Source: Chitinophaga rhizophila (GTDB lineage: Bacteria > Bacteroidota > Bacteroidia > Chitinophagales > Chitinophagaceae). From it: 64,000 nucleotides of DNA. How positions within the stretch are numbered: the stretch's first letter is position 1; each line of letters opens with the position of its first letter. A program made the translations under genes and the position numbers. The notes beneath the pieces are model-generated. The model did no database searches and was not told the DNA's origin. It was given only the letters and a program-made list of their open reading frames with translations. The DNA lies in assembly GCF_019492185.1 (NCBI RefSeq), contig NZ_JAICCF010000001.1, forward strand, positions 248,001 to 312,000. Direction: 5' to 3'. Below, in pieces: positions 28,720 through 38,373 of the stretch.

Positions 28720-30399
28720 TTATTTTCCTTCCAGTGCATCCAGCCGCTTCTGTAATGCTGTTATGGTATCCTGTTGCTCCTGTATGGCCCTGGTTAGTAC
28801 CGCTACCATGTTTGCATATGCCAGCGTCTGCGTGCCATCGCTGTCAGTGCTTACCAGCTCAGGGAAGAACTCCTCCACCTGGTGCGGCAGAAACCCAATT
28901 TGTGTTTCATTGGCCGGACAGTTTGCTTTCTGGTTGAAGTTGAAAGTGATCGGATTCAGTTTCTTTACTTTATCTATCACACTGCCCAGCTTTGCCTGGT
29001 TGGTCACTTTCCTTACATCGGTATCCAGGTAGTGCCCGTAGCTTCTGCTTTTGCCTTTTACATTCAGATCGAAACCCGCAGGTGTAAGTCCGCCGACGAT
29101 CGTTTTCCCTTCATTGGATATCGTTACCAGGTCATCGCCCTGGTTGATCTCTGTTTCGTTACCATTACCATACTCGCCGCCTTTACGGAAAACAAATCCT
29201 TTGGAAGCATCTGTCAGGAAAGCGCCCCAGTCATTATCTGCGCCCAGCAGCAGGTAGTTCCGCTTCTCATTATTGGGCCGGTTGTTGATAATACTGAAGG
29301 CAGGGTTGGTATTATCGAGGCACAGGAGGAAAGCGCCTGCGCTGTTATCTTTTGTGATCTCTACGTTAGTACCCGGCGATTCTGTACCTATACCTACCCT
29401 GCCATCCTGCTTGATAGCGACGAGCGTCTGCGCTGCCGGCTTGGCGATGTTCTTCAGGTAGTTCTTACCCTCTTCCAGTCCTTTGCGGAAATAGAACCCA
29501 TCTGGTGCGTTGGTGGTAAAAGTGGCGGCGCTGCCATCCAGGGTGTTGCCGGCGTAGGTCTGCTGGCCATATTCCCCTTTGTGCATCAGTACTGTCTGTG
29601 GCGCTACTGCCTGTACAGGATTCAGCAATAACCGGGCAGTAGGTTGATTCTGTATATCCACCGCTGCTTCCGGGGATGCTGTACCAACACCTATAGCAGC
29701 TCCGGCATCAGGCGTGGTGATGAACACCGGTTTCACAGGAAGCGCCTCTTTAGGCGCATTTTCCTCCCCTTCTGCCGGTACCGGGGTAATAGTAGTCGTA
29801 AACAAAAAACCGGCTGTATTGGTTGTAAAAACGGCTTTATTGTCAGCTATCTTCTCCGACAGGGATTGGACGGTGTCGCCCGTCTGCTGAATTACAAATT
29901 CCGGGGTCTGGGTATTATCGGGGCTAAACAGAAAATCGCTTTTCAGTTCTTCCACATGAATATGCACGCGGGCCTGCGGATCTTCCGTGCCCATTCCTAT
30001 CTTCCCGAATACCTTTGCGTACATGATGACTGGTATCTTCTCTTCATTACGGATGATTTCCCAGTCTTCGTCAGCAGCATCGATATCAAGCATCTTCCAG
30101 TTGGCACAGTCTGTATCAGGACTATCTACTGAACAGTGGCCTTTGGACTTGTCAGTATTACCGCCTTCTTTTCCTTCGCAGCCGCAAGGCTTATCTCCTG
30201 CCGGCGTGCAGGTATATAATGCGTTTTTATAGATGACTACATCTCCTTCGTAATAGCAGGTTCCGGCTGCCCATTTGCCGAAAAAAGCATCATCCCTTCT
30301 TACCAGCGTGGAATCGATCAGGTTAAAGAAATCCTGCGAAGTGGGTATAGCGCCTGTCTTGAATTGTGCTTTCAGCGCTGCTCTGGTTGTTATAGACAT
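28720..30399 (-). CDS. eCIS tail fibre with S74 endosialidase chaperone domain
   Basis: A 559-residue protein in the position of the Afp13 fibre. The N-terminus (TTRAALKAQFKTGAIPTSQD) includes a chitin-binding-like CYYEGDVVIYKNALYTC segment near residues 48-64. The middle repeats phrases such as GIGTESPGTNVEI and AAIGVGTASPEAAVDIQN, typical of trimeric beta-helical shafts. The last 110 residues (SYGHYLDTDVRKV; KLNPITFNFNQ; QIGFLPHQVEEFFPELV; YANMVAVLTRAIQEQ) are a Peptidase_S74 intramolecular chaperone, which in phage fibres trims itself off after trimer folding. The fibre probably determines target binding; the receptor cannot be predicted. Confidence 0.9.
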   Translation of the reverse strand: MSITTRAALKAQFKTGAIPTSQDFFNLIDSTLVRRDDAFFGKWAAGTCYYEGDVVIYKNALYTCTPAGDKPCGCEGKEGGNTDKSKGHCSVDSPDTDCANWKMLDIDAADEDWEIIRNEEKIPVIMYAKVFGKIGMGTEDPQARVHIHVEELKSDFLFSPDNTQTPEFVIQQTGDTVQSLSEKIADNKAVFTTNTAGFLFTTTITPVPAEGEENAPKEALPVKPVFITTPDAGAAIGVGTASPEAAVDIQNQPTARLLLNPVQAVAPQTVLMHKGEYGQQTYAGNTLDGSAATFTTNAPDGFYFRKGLEEGKNYLKNIAKPAAQTLVAIKQDGRVGIGTESPGTNVEITKDNSAGAFLLCLDNTNPAFSIINNRPNNEKRNYLLLGADNDWGAFLTDASKGFVFRKGGEYGNGNETEINQGDDLVTISNEGKTIVGGLTPAGFDLNVKGKSRSYGHYLDTDVRKVTNQAKLGSVIDKVKKLNPITFNFNQKANCPANETQIGFLPHQVEEFFPELVSTDSDGTQTLAYANMVAVLTRAIQEQQDTITALQKRLDALEGK

Positions 30400-30428
30400 G
30401 GGAGTATCTTTTAGTTTTTATGAATGTT

Positions 30429-33400
30429 TTATTTGATCCTGAACACCGGTTGCTGACTGCCTGTTGTGCAGGTATCGGTGGTGATATTAGTATATGTCTG
30501 TTCGCCGCTTACCAGTACCGACCAGGGTGTATCTGCTGTAATCGCCTTGACTGGCGGCCCTTCTATACCTCCCTGTTTCACAAACATGGTAAAGTCTGTC
30601 ACATAGTCCACATAGTCCTGCTGTTCAATGAACTGTAATACTGACGACATCATCAGCGTGCCGCCAAACACAATATCCTGTGAACCGGTGTTGATCCAGG
30701 GGGACAGATAGGCCTGTACTTCCCGTTCCAGTTTCCTGAGATAGAAGCTGGCATCTTTGCCTGCCCGCAAGCGGATACTTCCTTTGAAGCTGACCGGCTG
30801 GTATGCAGGATTGATCACCTGGACCTTTGCAAATGCGGATGTTCTTTGCTGCAGATAGTCACTCACCTTTTCAAGTACGATCCTGCTGACCCTGGGACTG
30901 AACCGCTCATCAGCAGGGTAAGCATCAATGCGCGGAATCACTGCCAGCGTTACCCATCCCGGAGATGACAACTGTGTGATATTCCCTTCAGTATCTCTGC
31001 ACATCTTTGAATGTGGTATACATTTTATCTTGAAGATCTCAGGGAAGGCATCCAGTACGATCCGCTCATAGTCGAATACATTGATGGCTCTTCCTTTGTG
31101 GCGCAACCGCTCGCTGACGCGGATATAAAACTCTTCTGCCGTTTCCTGCTGCCTGCCACCGAATGAAGGGAAAGGCTGACTGATCTTTGTAATCATCGCA
31201 TCCGGAGTAACCAGTCCGCTGACTGACTGTGCCGGCAGTGCAACACCCACACGTGCGGGATCATTACCGGTATTACGGAAGGTGGCCAGCGTTGCCTGTG
31301 CCATCACGGCAATGCACTCGCAAACGGCGGCGGAATACCGGTGATTGCTGATACGCAGCCAGTGATATCCGGATGGCAACACTGTATGATCTGTATCTGC
31401 ATCCCAGGGCAATGCGATGGTTACAATACCTGACACCAGCATATCCTTTGTCGTATCGCTGATAATCTGCGAATGATCCTCCAGTACCTTCCATTCATTC
31501 CCCGACATGTAATGCCATTTAACAGACGCCTTCCGGATATCAGGATCTGCTGTAAATTCAGCCAGCTGGAACAACAGGTTCACGTTAGTACCAGGTACGG
31601 CCTGCTGTAAGCCTATATATAGCGTACCCTCATCTTCATAGACGGGCATGAAATGCATGGTATTACCGGCGGATAATGTCTTGTAGTTGCCGGCCTCATA
31701 TGGATACTGATGCAGCAGCATGACTTCTGCCGCCCCTGCTGCTGCCTGATACTCCAGCGAAAAAGATTTGATCACCGGGGTATAAGGCGGTGGCGGAAAC
31801 CCTTTTACATTTCCAGGGGTGCCCACCAGGTACTGGTTCATTCCCACTGTCTTGTTATATGAATCGTCTGCACTGGCAAATGCTGCATTCGATGCGTTTC
31901 TGAGATCCGTGTGTTCCTGCTCGGGATCTCCGCTGTGCAATACGCTGGCTTTGTTGGCGACCGACAATGTCTGACTCCTGGTATCCAATGTTTCTGCTAC
32001 CAATGCCCCTGAACGGGTAGTTACCTCACTGAGCTGCAGACTGCCCAGTTTGATCAGCTGATCGGCCAGTATACCTGGGTACTCTTCATGTTTAAAGCTG
32101 TTCACCAGCCGTAACCTCAGAAACCCATATAATGCAGCATTGTTATAAGGCAGCAAGGGGGCCTGTTGCCGAAGCACGGGTATTGCCCCTGGTTCAGGTA
32201 TTGTGATCTCCCGGGTTGCCTGCAGATGATTGCTGCCATCCTGCTCAAACAGCTGCAATGGTGTGCCGCTATTGACTGACTCCCACTGTCCGTTATTCAG
32301 TCGTTGCAGGGTAGCGGTGAAATAAGTGTTGTTGATACCGAGGTTATATGCGGTGTAATGCGCCGCAAAATCAACCGGCAATCCTTCCCATTCAATGTTC
32401 AGCTGCATAGCTGTCAGCTTCTTCCTGAACACCTCATCACTGCCGATATAGAAATTGCTGCCCGATTTAGGTACGCTGGTGAACGGAATAAACTTATTAT
32501 TAGGATCCAGCGGACCTTCATCATTACCTATCAGGAGGTTTCTGATGTTCGTAACATGTACGTTGATAGTCGTATTGAGAATCGCCAGATGACTCAATAC
32601 ATCATACCAGGGTTCATCCTGCTCTGCCAGGTGATAATGAAGACTGTGATTAAATAATATCCTTAACACCGGATCTTTGACCGGGTATACTGCCTGCACC
32701 GCCTCCGGCGCGGGCGCGACCAGTGCGGGGGCATCTGCTGCAAGTACAAAATCAATGGTCAGCATACCGGCTGAAAACAATATGTTGCTTACAGGGGCAG
32801 GGTACCATCCCTCTGCTGTTGTACAATCCACCTGCAATAACCTTATCCGGGCAATATCCCGGGCCAGCTGCAATTGCTGCGGACTTACACCGGTATAGGT
32901 ACGGAACTCGTTATCGCCGGTTACATCATCCAGCCACTTTTCAGTGATACCGGCATTTTTCATCTTCACCTTCAGGGCCGACACAATGCCGTTGTCTACA
33001 CCTGCTTTCTTAAAAGCAGTCAGCACTTCTTCGTTCAGCAGGTAAAAGGGTTTGGTCAGCAGCGCCGCCAATTGATCTGCCTTTTCAGCTGGCTGGGTCA
33101 GTTGAATAGCAACAGTTACCTGTCGGGTACCCTCTTTCAGCAGCAGTACAGGCGATGCCAGCAGCAAGCCGGTATTGCCAAACGGGAAATGTGTAGTACC
33201 AGCCGCGGGGTTGTTTTTGCTGACATAAGACGCTGCGCCCAGCAAGGGCCAGCTGTTATATGCCGGATTCCGGAAACCTTCGCCTTTACCATCTGCACTG
33301 GCAGCAACAGGCGCTATATAGATGTTTGCCTTGTCATCTTTGAATAAAGTACGCAGCTCGCTTACCTTTGCTTTGTTCCATACTACATCTTCTGCTGTAT

Positions 33401-34427
33401 AGAACGTCACTTCTTTTCCTGTTGCATCCTTTCCTGCTTTCACAGCTGTATCCTGCTGCAGCAGATAGTCGGGCAACTGCCTGGCCAGCTCTCCTACCAG
33501 GTGTACATGATCTGGTATGAGCGGCTTCTTTTTTAGTTGAAGCACCTCTTCGTAGAAGAAATTGAGGTGTTGCCTTCCCAGGGTATTCATCTGCGTTTTT
33601 ACCTGAGAAAAAAGCTGCAGGAATGCATACAATAGCCCTGCATGTGGCTGGTGTTGCTGCGCACCCTTCATTACATTATCAAAGTCTTTCACGGCAAAGC
33701 TCTGCACCTGCTGGATACCTTTATAAAAGATCAGAAACAGTTCATCAAGTTGTGCAAGTACTTTTTCCTTTTTACGGCGGGGATAACTGCTTAACCGGTC
33801 GAGATAGGCATCTTTTGCCAGCAGCTTGTCCATCGTCAGTGCCCATGAAGTATTGCTGCGAAGCACGCCGATATTATTGACTGCTTCCTGCGGCAACGGG
33901 TGTGCGGCATCTTTCATGGTATTGGCGATAGCGATCAGGCGGTGCAGGGCTTTACTGAAATCGGCGGTGACCAGTGCATGTAGCATACCATGCAGCCCTG
34001 TTGTTGTATCCAGCTGGGTTTGCCAGCTGTTCAGCTGCATAGCCATGTCCAGTATACGAAAGAACATAGACCAGAACTGATCTGCGGGCAGCTGTCTGGA
34101 CAAGCTGTTTCTGGCTTTCTGGTAGGCGGCATCAAAACCTGCTGTATCAAACTGCTGGATCGCGGCATACTGGAAAGGAGGATTACTGCGAAAGAAATCC
34201 TGCCAGTCGCCCCGTGATACAAGCGGCGTATCTGCCCGGCGGAACGGCTGATCGGTATCGTCATAGTAAAGTACATATCTGGCATACCGGTACAGGAAAC
34301 CCAGCAACTGTGCGGTGCTGCGCTCATCTATCTGTACCGTATCGGTTGACAGCGCCTCCATTTTACGCTGTAACTGGCTTACGCCATCACGTACCAGGTT
34401 ATTTGATATGTTGTCTGATGCGTTCAT
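30429..34427 (-). CDS. Baseplate J-like wedge protein (Afp11-like)
   Basis: A 1332-residue protein. The clearest signature lies near residues 1090-1140: FPSFGGRQQETAEEFYIRVS, ERLRHKGRAINVFDYERIV and DAFPEIFKIKCIPH, which is the baseplate J/Afp11 C-terminal pattern. The start overlaps the gp25 stop by one base (TAATG at 34429-34425), pointing to translational coupling and a fixed ratio of the two baseplate parts. The long N-terminal region is helical with beta-sandwich-like insertions. Together with gp25 and the Afp12-like protein it should form the baseplate wedge. Confidence 0.9.
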   Translation of the reverse strand: MNASDNISNNLVRDGVSQLQRKMEALSTDTVQIDERSTAQLLGFLYRYARYVLYYDDTDQPFRRADTPLVSRGDWQDFFRSNPPFQYAAIQQFDTAGFDAAYQKARNSLSRQLPADQFWSMFFRILDMAMQLNSWQTQLDTTTGLHGMLHALVTADFSKALHRLIAIANTMKDAAHPLPQEAVNNIGVLRSNTSWALTMDKLLAKDAYLDRLSSYPRRKKEKVLAQLDELFLIFYKGIQQVQSFAVKDFDNVMKGAQQHQPHAGLLYAFLQLFSQVKTQMNTLGRQHLNFFYEEVLQLKKKPLIPDHVHLVGELARQLPDYLLQQDTAVKAGKDATGKEVTFYTAEDVVWNKAKVSELRTLFKDDKANIYIAPVAASADGKGEGFRNPAYNSWPLLGAASYVSKNNPAAGTTHFPFGNTGLLLASPVLLLKEGTRQVTVAIQLTQPAEKADQLAALLTKPFYLLNEEVLTAFKKAGVDNGIVSALKVKMKNAGITEKWLDDVTGDNEFRTYTGVSPQQLQLARDIARIRLLQVDCTTAEGWYPAPVSNILFSAGMLTIDFVLAADAPALVAPAPEAVQAVYPVKDPVLRILFNHSLHYHLAEQDEPWYDVLSHLAILNTTINVHVTNIRNLLIGNDEGPLDPNNKFIPFTSVPKSGSNFYIGSDEVFRKKLTAMQLNIEWEGLPVDFAAHYTAYNLGINNTYFTATLQRLNNGQWESVNSGTPLQLFEQDGSNHLQATREITIPEPGAIPVLRQQAPLLPYNNAALYGFLRLRLVNSFKHEEYPGILADQLIKLGSLQLSEVTTRSGALVAETLDTRSQTLSVANKASVLHSGDPEQEHTDLRNASNAAFASADDSYNKTVGMNQYLVGTPGNVKGFPPPPYTPVIKSFSLEYQAAAGAAEVMLLHQYPYEAGNYKTLSAGNTMHFMPVYEDEGTLYIGLQQAVPGTNVNLLFQLAEFTADPDIRKASVKWHYMSGNEWKVLEDHSQIISDTTKDMLVSGIVTIALPWDADTDHTVLPSGYHWLRISNHRYSAAVCECIAVMAQATLATFRNTGNDPARVGVALPAQSVSGLVTPDAMITKISQPFPSFGGRQQETAEEFYIRVSERLRHKGRAINVFDYERIVLDAFPEIFKIKCIPHSKMCRDTEGNITQLSSPGWVTLAVIPRIDAYPADERFSPRVSRIVLEKVSDYLQQRTSAFAKVQVINPAYQPVSFKGSIRLRAGKDASFYLRKLEREVQAYLSPWINTGSQDIVFGGTLMMSSVLQFIEQQDYVDYVTDFTMFVKQGGIEGPPVKAITADTPWSVLVSGEQTYTNITTDTCTTGSQQPVFRIK

Positions 34428-34891
34428 TATCTTATAGCTATAGCTGCATTTATTCCTTCGGCACGGCCTTCCTGTACGTAGAAGTCGTACACATAGTTGT
34501 ACCGTGAGTTAGTAGCCCGGATGGTGTAATCAATACTGATGCGCAGGTATCCCTGGATGGCGTCCCAGGAATCGGACTGTGAGACGGTGATCTTGTCAGC
34601 CTTGATCCTTGCTTCATAATACAGGATGGCGTTAGTAACCATATCGGTAATAAACCCGATCAGCGTATTGCTCATGGATTCAAACTGATAATCTGCGAGG
34701 TTACAGCCAAATTGGGGTATCATGACCCGTTCTCCCAGGCTGGTAGATAAAAGAATATGCAGGCTTTGTTCTATATCCTCTCTGCCTACCGCCATGACGG
34801 CGTAGCAGTCTTTGTCTTCATTATCTTTGCGGAAGGTGGGGGGAAAAGACCAGCCGCATCCTAAGAAATCTTTAGCGTCGGGCATATACAA
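34427..34891 (-). CDS. gp25-like baseplate protein (Afp9-like)
   Basis: A 154-residue protein of the GPW/gp25 family. Motifs visible are DIEQSLHILLSTSLGERVM and PQFGCNLADYQFE (residues about 40-75), which include the conserved L-x-T-x-x-G-E-R core. In phage T4 and eCIS, gp25 joins the baseplate wedge to the first sheath ring. The gene lies 19 bp downstream of PAAR and overlaps the baseplate J gene by one base. Confidence 0.93.
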   Translation of the reverse strand: MYMPDAKDFLGCGWSFPPTFRKDNEDKDCYAVMAVGREDIEQSLHILLSTSLGERVMIPQFGCNLADYQFESMSNTLIGFITDMVTNAILYYEARIKADKITVSQSDSWDAIQGYLRISIDYTIRATNSRYNYVYDFYVQEGRAEGINAAIAIR

Positions 34892-34910
34892 AACTTTTAT
34901 TCGATCAATA

Positions 34911-35201
34911 TTATCCGCCTATCATGACGGTGGGACAACCAATAACAATGGAACCTCCGTGTGCAGTTGTATCGCCCATGCGGGCTGCCGGCCGGCCACC
35001 TATCATTACGGTGGCAGAACCTTTCACAATCACATCCGGCGGACCGGCACATACCAGCATATCGCCCACTACTGCGGCGGGCATCCCTGCTATCAGTACA
35101 GTTGGTACGCCAGGTCCACTTACAGGACCGCCTACATGTGGTACAACTCCTGTCACCATCGGACAGACATGCATATCAGTTACTCTTGCTGCCGGGGGCA
35201 T
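34911..35201 (-). CDS. PAAR-domain spike tip (Afp10-like)
   Basis: A 96-residue protein made entirely of PAAR repeats: MPPAARVTDMHVCPM at the start, VLIAGMPAAVVGDMLVCAGP in the middle and MIGGRPAARMGDTTAHGG near the end. Conserved His and Cys residues (H11, C13 and later C/H) match the metal site of PAAR cones, which sharpen the VgrG-type spike for membrane puncture. It lies 14 bp after the spike gene. There is no C-terminal effector extension. Confidence 0.95.
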   Translation of the reverse strand: MPPAARVTDMHVCPMVTGVVPHVGGPVSGPGVPTVLIAGMPAAVVGDMLVCAGPPDVIVKGSATVMIGGRPAARMGDTTAHGGSIVIGCPTVMIGG

Positions 35202-35215
35202 TGTCGCTCTTTTTA

Positions 35216-37006
35216 TCAGTTAATCTTTACCATTCCACCCTGCAGTTCCAGCATGGCAGAAGAGGCTACTTTTGCTTTGGCCTGACCATTCATTTCCAGT
35301 GTGGTGTCTGCTTTGGCGGAGATGGTCATTCCTGCTATCCTGATATCAGTGCCGGCTGTCAGGGAAAAAGCCTGCGCTGCTTCCATCTTTATATCTTTTG
35401 CACTTTTGATAGTGATACCGGCTGCTTCCATCTTAATCATATTTCCATGCTGATCCTGAATAGTGATAGCTTTATCCTTTTCATTCAGCTCGATGAAGTT
35501 GCCTGCTGGCGTTTCCATCTTCATGACTTTGTTCTCATCATCAAACATGGTCTTCATTTTACTGCGGGTTACCAGGCCTTTTATATGATTAGTATCTTTT
35601 GCAGGTACGGGGGCCGGGTTTTTACTACTGTGCAGCATGCCGAGTACAATGGCAAAGCGCGGATCATCATTCACAAAGCCAACGATCACTTCATCGCCCA
35701 GTTCGGGCCGGAAGAAGTAACCACGATCGTTACCGGCATCCAGGGAAGCCACACGCGCCCACGTGCCTTTGTCGTTATTGTCTGTCAGGGGCATCTTTAC
35801 CTGTATGCGGTCTTCGCCGTCGGGATCGTTTTCCAGCTGTACTACTACGCCTATCTGTAGCCCGTGAATGGCGGGCATCATGCCGGCAGCGGGTGTTTCA
35901 ATCAGTTCCGTCTTGTGATGGAACCATTCAGGAGAGATACCGAACTGCATTTGTGTAGACCAGATACCATCTGCATATTCATGCCTCACACCGCTTACGT
36001 ATACCAGTCCGTTAAACCGGTTGCCCAGTCCTTTCAGTTCGACAGTGTCGCCAGGTATAGCGGCAGGCGAGCCTTTGATCTTTACACGGCCCCGTATCTT
36101 GGCCATCCTGCTTTTCAGCATGACCGATTCTGTCCAGGCTTTTAGTTCTGGTTCACTCACCAGACCACTGTGCCGCAGTTCCAGCTTTTCCGGAGAGACG
36201 ACTTTGGCCAGTTCTGCGCCAGAGAGGTTACCTGCTTCCTGGAAGCGCACGCTGGCGGTAGCATTTTCTGTGACTGACTGGTCTTTGTAATTCCAGGCGC
36301 TGGCATTCACTTCCTGCCATTGCGTACGGGCGTCCATCTCTGCTTCAAATTCCTCGATGGTAGCGCCATATACCAGTGTGAGGGCAGGTATGCCTGCCAG
36401 TTCAGGTCTGACTATATCCACCTTGCCATCGTGCGCCATCAGCACACAGCTGTTCATTTCAGCGCGGCTCAGGGCAAAGTCCCAATCGGTACAATAGTAT
36501 TGTACCAGTTCCTTATGCTGTACGGAGGTGGCTGCCAGTGTGCCGGCCTTTGCGCCCAGCACCTGTTGCAGTGCATCACTGTCAGTGATCTCCCGGAAGT
36601 ACCTGTTCTTCCTGCCAAGGGTAAGCGATACTGCTTCATCCCGGCAATCGAGGTGCAGAGAGGCGTTACCATTTTCAGCGGCGCGGATGGCATGTTTGAC
36701 AATCACCCCTTTGAAGACGGTGGTCTGCTTGCCATCCCGGCCTGTCTTCAGTTCTATCTTATTACCGGGGATGAAGTCGGCGGATTCACTCACGGCAAAC
36801 TTTTCATCAGAGACATCGCCATCCAGGTATTGCAGACGGGCATAAGGAATCTGGTTCACTTCCTTTACGATCACTGCGGAGCGCAGGTTATAAGCAGGGT
36901 TATTGACCCGGTTACCGTTAATCAGCACTTCAAAGCTGGTGTAATCATACACACCTGGCGTCGGAATAATCCTTTCATCTGCGGCTACATTTTCCTCATT
37001 GGCCAT
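35216..37006 (-). CDS. VgrG-like central spike (Afp8-like)
   Basis: A 596-residue protein. The N-terminal half resembles the gp27/phage D-type hub (YTSFEVLINGNRV; LRHSGLVSEPELKAW), an OB-like gp5/VgrG domain follows at about 375-460 (IQVKMPLTDNNDKGTWARV; FFRPELGDEVIVGFVNDDP), and the C-terminus is a repetitive beta-helix (IKMEAAGITIKSAKDIKME; SAKADTTLEMNG) as in spike needles. It is separated by only 2 bp from the Afp7-like gene upstream and 14 bp from PAAR downstream. It carries no extra effector domain. Confidence 0.93.
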   Translation of the reverse strand: MANEENVAADERIIPTPGVYDYTSFEVLINGNRVNNPAYNLRSAVIVKEVNQIPYARLQYLDGDVSDEKFAVSESADFIPGNKIELKTGRDGKQTTVFKGVIVKHAIRAAENGNASLHLDCRDEAVSLTLGRKNRYFREITDSDALQQVLGAKAGTLAATSVQHKELVQYYCTDWDFALSRAEMNSCVLMAHDGKVDIVRPELAGIPALTLVYGATIEEFEAEMDARTQWQEVNASAWNYKDQSVTENATASVRFQEAGNLSGAELAKVVSPEKLELRHSGLVSEPELKAWTESVMLKSRMAKIRGRVKIKGSPAAIPGDTVELKGLGNRFNGLVYVSGVRHEYADGIWSTQMQFGISPEWFHHKTELIETPAAGMMPAIHGLQIGVVVQLENDPDGEDRIQVKMPLTDNNDKGTWARVASLDAGNDRGYFFRPELGDEVIVGFVNDDPRFAIVLGMLHSSKNPAPVPAKDTNHIKGLVTRSKMKTMFDDENKVMKMETPAGNFIELNEKDKAITIQDQHGNMIKMEAAGITIKSAKDIKMEAAQAFSLTAGTDIRIAGMTISAKADTTLEMNGQAKAKVASSAMLELQGGMVKIN

Positions 37007-37008
37007 GT

Positions 37009-37716
37009 TCAGGAGGTTTTTTGGGTTTCAGACTGCTTCAGCGGGGGGAATGCCAGATCGTCGTCTGTACGCAGCCGCCTTACGCTGACCAGTTCATTGT
37101 AGTAGGCTACCTGCATATACAATGCGGGATCGCCATAACTTTTGTAGCAGAGCAGCGGTAGTGTGTCGCCGTCGGTGACCCGGATACTCCTGAATAGATC
37201 CGGCGAGTGCTTATCCTCCTTAGCGACCCGTTTTTTCGGTTCTGTGTACTGGGTGAAGCTAGCACTCACCTTTGCCCTTAAAGGGGCTCCATTGGGCTTA
37301 AAAAGCACGTAATTGATATCCAGGGTAGCCAGGATACAATCGAAGGTGAACAACCCCCACTGAATTTTCAGTATAGCGGGTTTATGTGCCTCTCCCTGCA
37401 TCCGGTACACCACGTTCAGCAGCTGGTCTACCTGGTCTTTTACCTCTGTACCGTTCAGGATATTACCTTCGATGGTACCGGTATTGTCCAGGGTAAAGTC
37501 CAGCTTCAGCTGTTCGGGGGCGGTAAACTTATATTCCGGCGCACTGCCCTGATTACCCCCGGTCGCTTTTTCCTTTGCCTCTATTTTAAAAGACTGGGCA
37601 TAACTTTCGGGGTTAATGGGAATAGTGAAGTCGCTACCGGCCGACTGTTTCTGTTTCTGGTCCAGAAACGGCCGGATCACGATCTTCTCTACATTCGCTG
37701 TTTCTTTGTTTGCCAT
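37009..37716 (-). CDS. LysM-type tube-baseplate connector (Afp7-like)
   Basis: A 235-residue protein. The N-terminal part (FTIPINPESYAQSFKIEAKE) belongs to the CIS tube-adaptor domain, and the C-terminal segment (RVTDGDTLPLLCYKSYGDP, then YYNELVSVRRLRTDDDLAFP) is a LysM-like fold as in Afp7/gp53 proteins. In related particles it joins the tube end to the spike hub. Its ATG overlaps the stop of the upstream 55-residue gene (TGATG at 37718-37714), so translation is coupled. Confidence 0.9.
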   Translation of the reverse strand: MANKETANVEKIVIRPFLDQKQKQSAGSDFTIPINPESYAQSFKIEAKEKATGGNQGSAPEYKFTAPEQLKLDFTLDNTGTIEGNILNGTEVKDQVDQLLNVVYRMQGEAHKPAILKIQWGLFTFDCILATLDINYVLFKPNGAPLRAKVSASFTQYTEPKKRVAKEDKHSPDLFRSIRVTDGDTLPLLCYKSYGDPALYMQVAYYNELVSVRRLRTDDDLAFPPLKQSETQKTS

Positions 37717-37883
37717 CAGCGTTCTCTTTGATCTTTCAGGATTTCAAGCACCTTTTCGACGCAGGTACGGACGATGGCATCAGGAGAGCCCTCCTGCTGG
37801 TCACTGCCGCCGGCTTTATTTCCTTTACCGGCAGCTTCGTCTACCGCTACCTTGATAACCATTTCTCTTATCTCTACTGGCAT
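37716..37883 (-). CDS. DUF5908 small eCIS protein (Afp6-like position)
   Basis: A 55-residue gene read directly from the sequence: it starts MPVEIREMVIKVAVDEAAGK and ends EKVLEILKDQRER with TGA at 37718-37716. The opening MPVEIREMVIKV is the hallmark of DUF5908, a family of tiny proteins found at this place in eCIS clusters between tube and Afp7 genes. The stop shares one base with the next start. Its function is unknown; a tube/spike assembly role is inferred from position. Confidence 0.88.
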   Translation of the reverse strand: MPVEIREMVIKVAVDEAAGKGNKAGGSDQQEGSPDAIVRTCVEKVLEILKDQRER

Positions 37884-37906
37884 GAGCCTGGTTTTTAATT
37901 TGTCTG

Positions 37907-38371
37907 CTATTCCACGCTGAAATAGTTGTAATTCAGTTCAAATGTTTCAATGACCACCTCTCCTTTGTCGGCGTTAAAGTCTGCCACCTTCCAGTTTTTA
38001 GGCCAGGCGCGGTGTACTTTCCATACCATCAGGGGCTGGTGTTGTTCATTGAGCAGGGTGACGATGAGATCAATGGGTGCGAAGCTGAAATTCTTAAATG
38101 CATCCAGGCACCATTGTGAGACGATGGAATCCGCCGGTTTGAAGATACCACGGCGCAGCACGAGGTCCGTACACTTGTTGCGCAGGGGCAGGACGTGCTC
38201 AAAGCGGTTCTCTCCTCCCTCCCGCAGGGTGTCTGTCTGCATCTGAAAGTTGAGTCCTGATACTGACTGAAAGAGGATGTCATTGTCCGTTTGCTGGACA
38301 TTACCTTTTTTGTCAAACAGGAACTCTACCTTAAAATGAAACCCTACAGGAGGATAATTAGCGGCTGTCAT
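37907..38371 (-). CDS. Inner tube protein 2 (gp19/Hcp-like)
   Basis: A 154-residue phage tail tube protein of the T4 gp19 type (PPVGFHFKVEFLF; FQSVSGLNFQMQTDTLREGG; LVLRRGIF; VWKVHRAWPKNWKVADFNAD; VVIETFELNYNYF). It is paralogous to the gene just upstream. Afp-like systems usually have one main tube protein and one or more variants forming the first or specialised tube rings near the spike. Being next to the spike-side genes, this copy is the likelier baseplate-proximal variant (inference). Confidence 0.92.
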   Translation of the reverse strand: MTAANYPPVGFHFKVEFLFDKKGNVQQTDNDILFQSVSGLNFQMQTDTLREGGENRFEHVLPLRNKCTDLVLRRGIFKPADSIVSQWCLDAFKNFSFAPIDLIVTLLNEQHQPLMVWKVHRAWPKNWKVADFNADKGEVVIETFELNYNYFSVE

Positions 38372-38373
38372 CC

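Noticed and set aside
35599..35958. Long plus-strand frames opposite the eCIS genes, such as this one
   Set aside because: They are shadow frames of well-supported minus-strand genes, with biased Arg/Cys/His composition and no recognisable domains.
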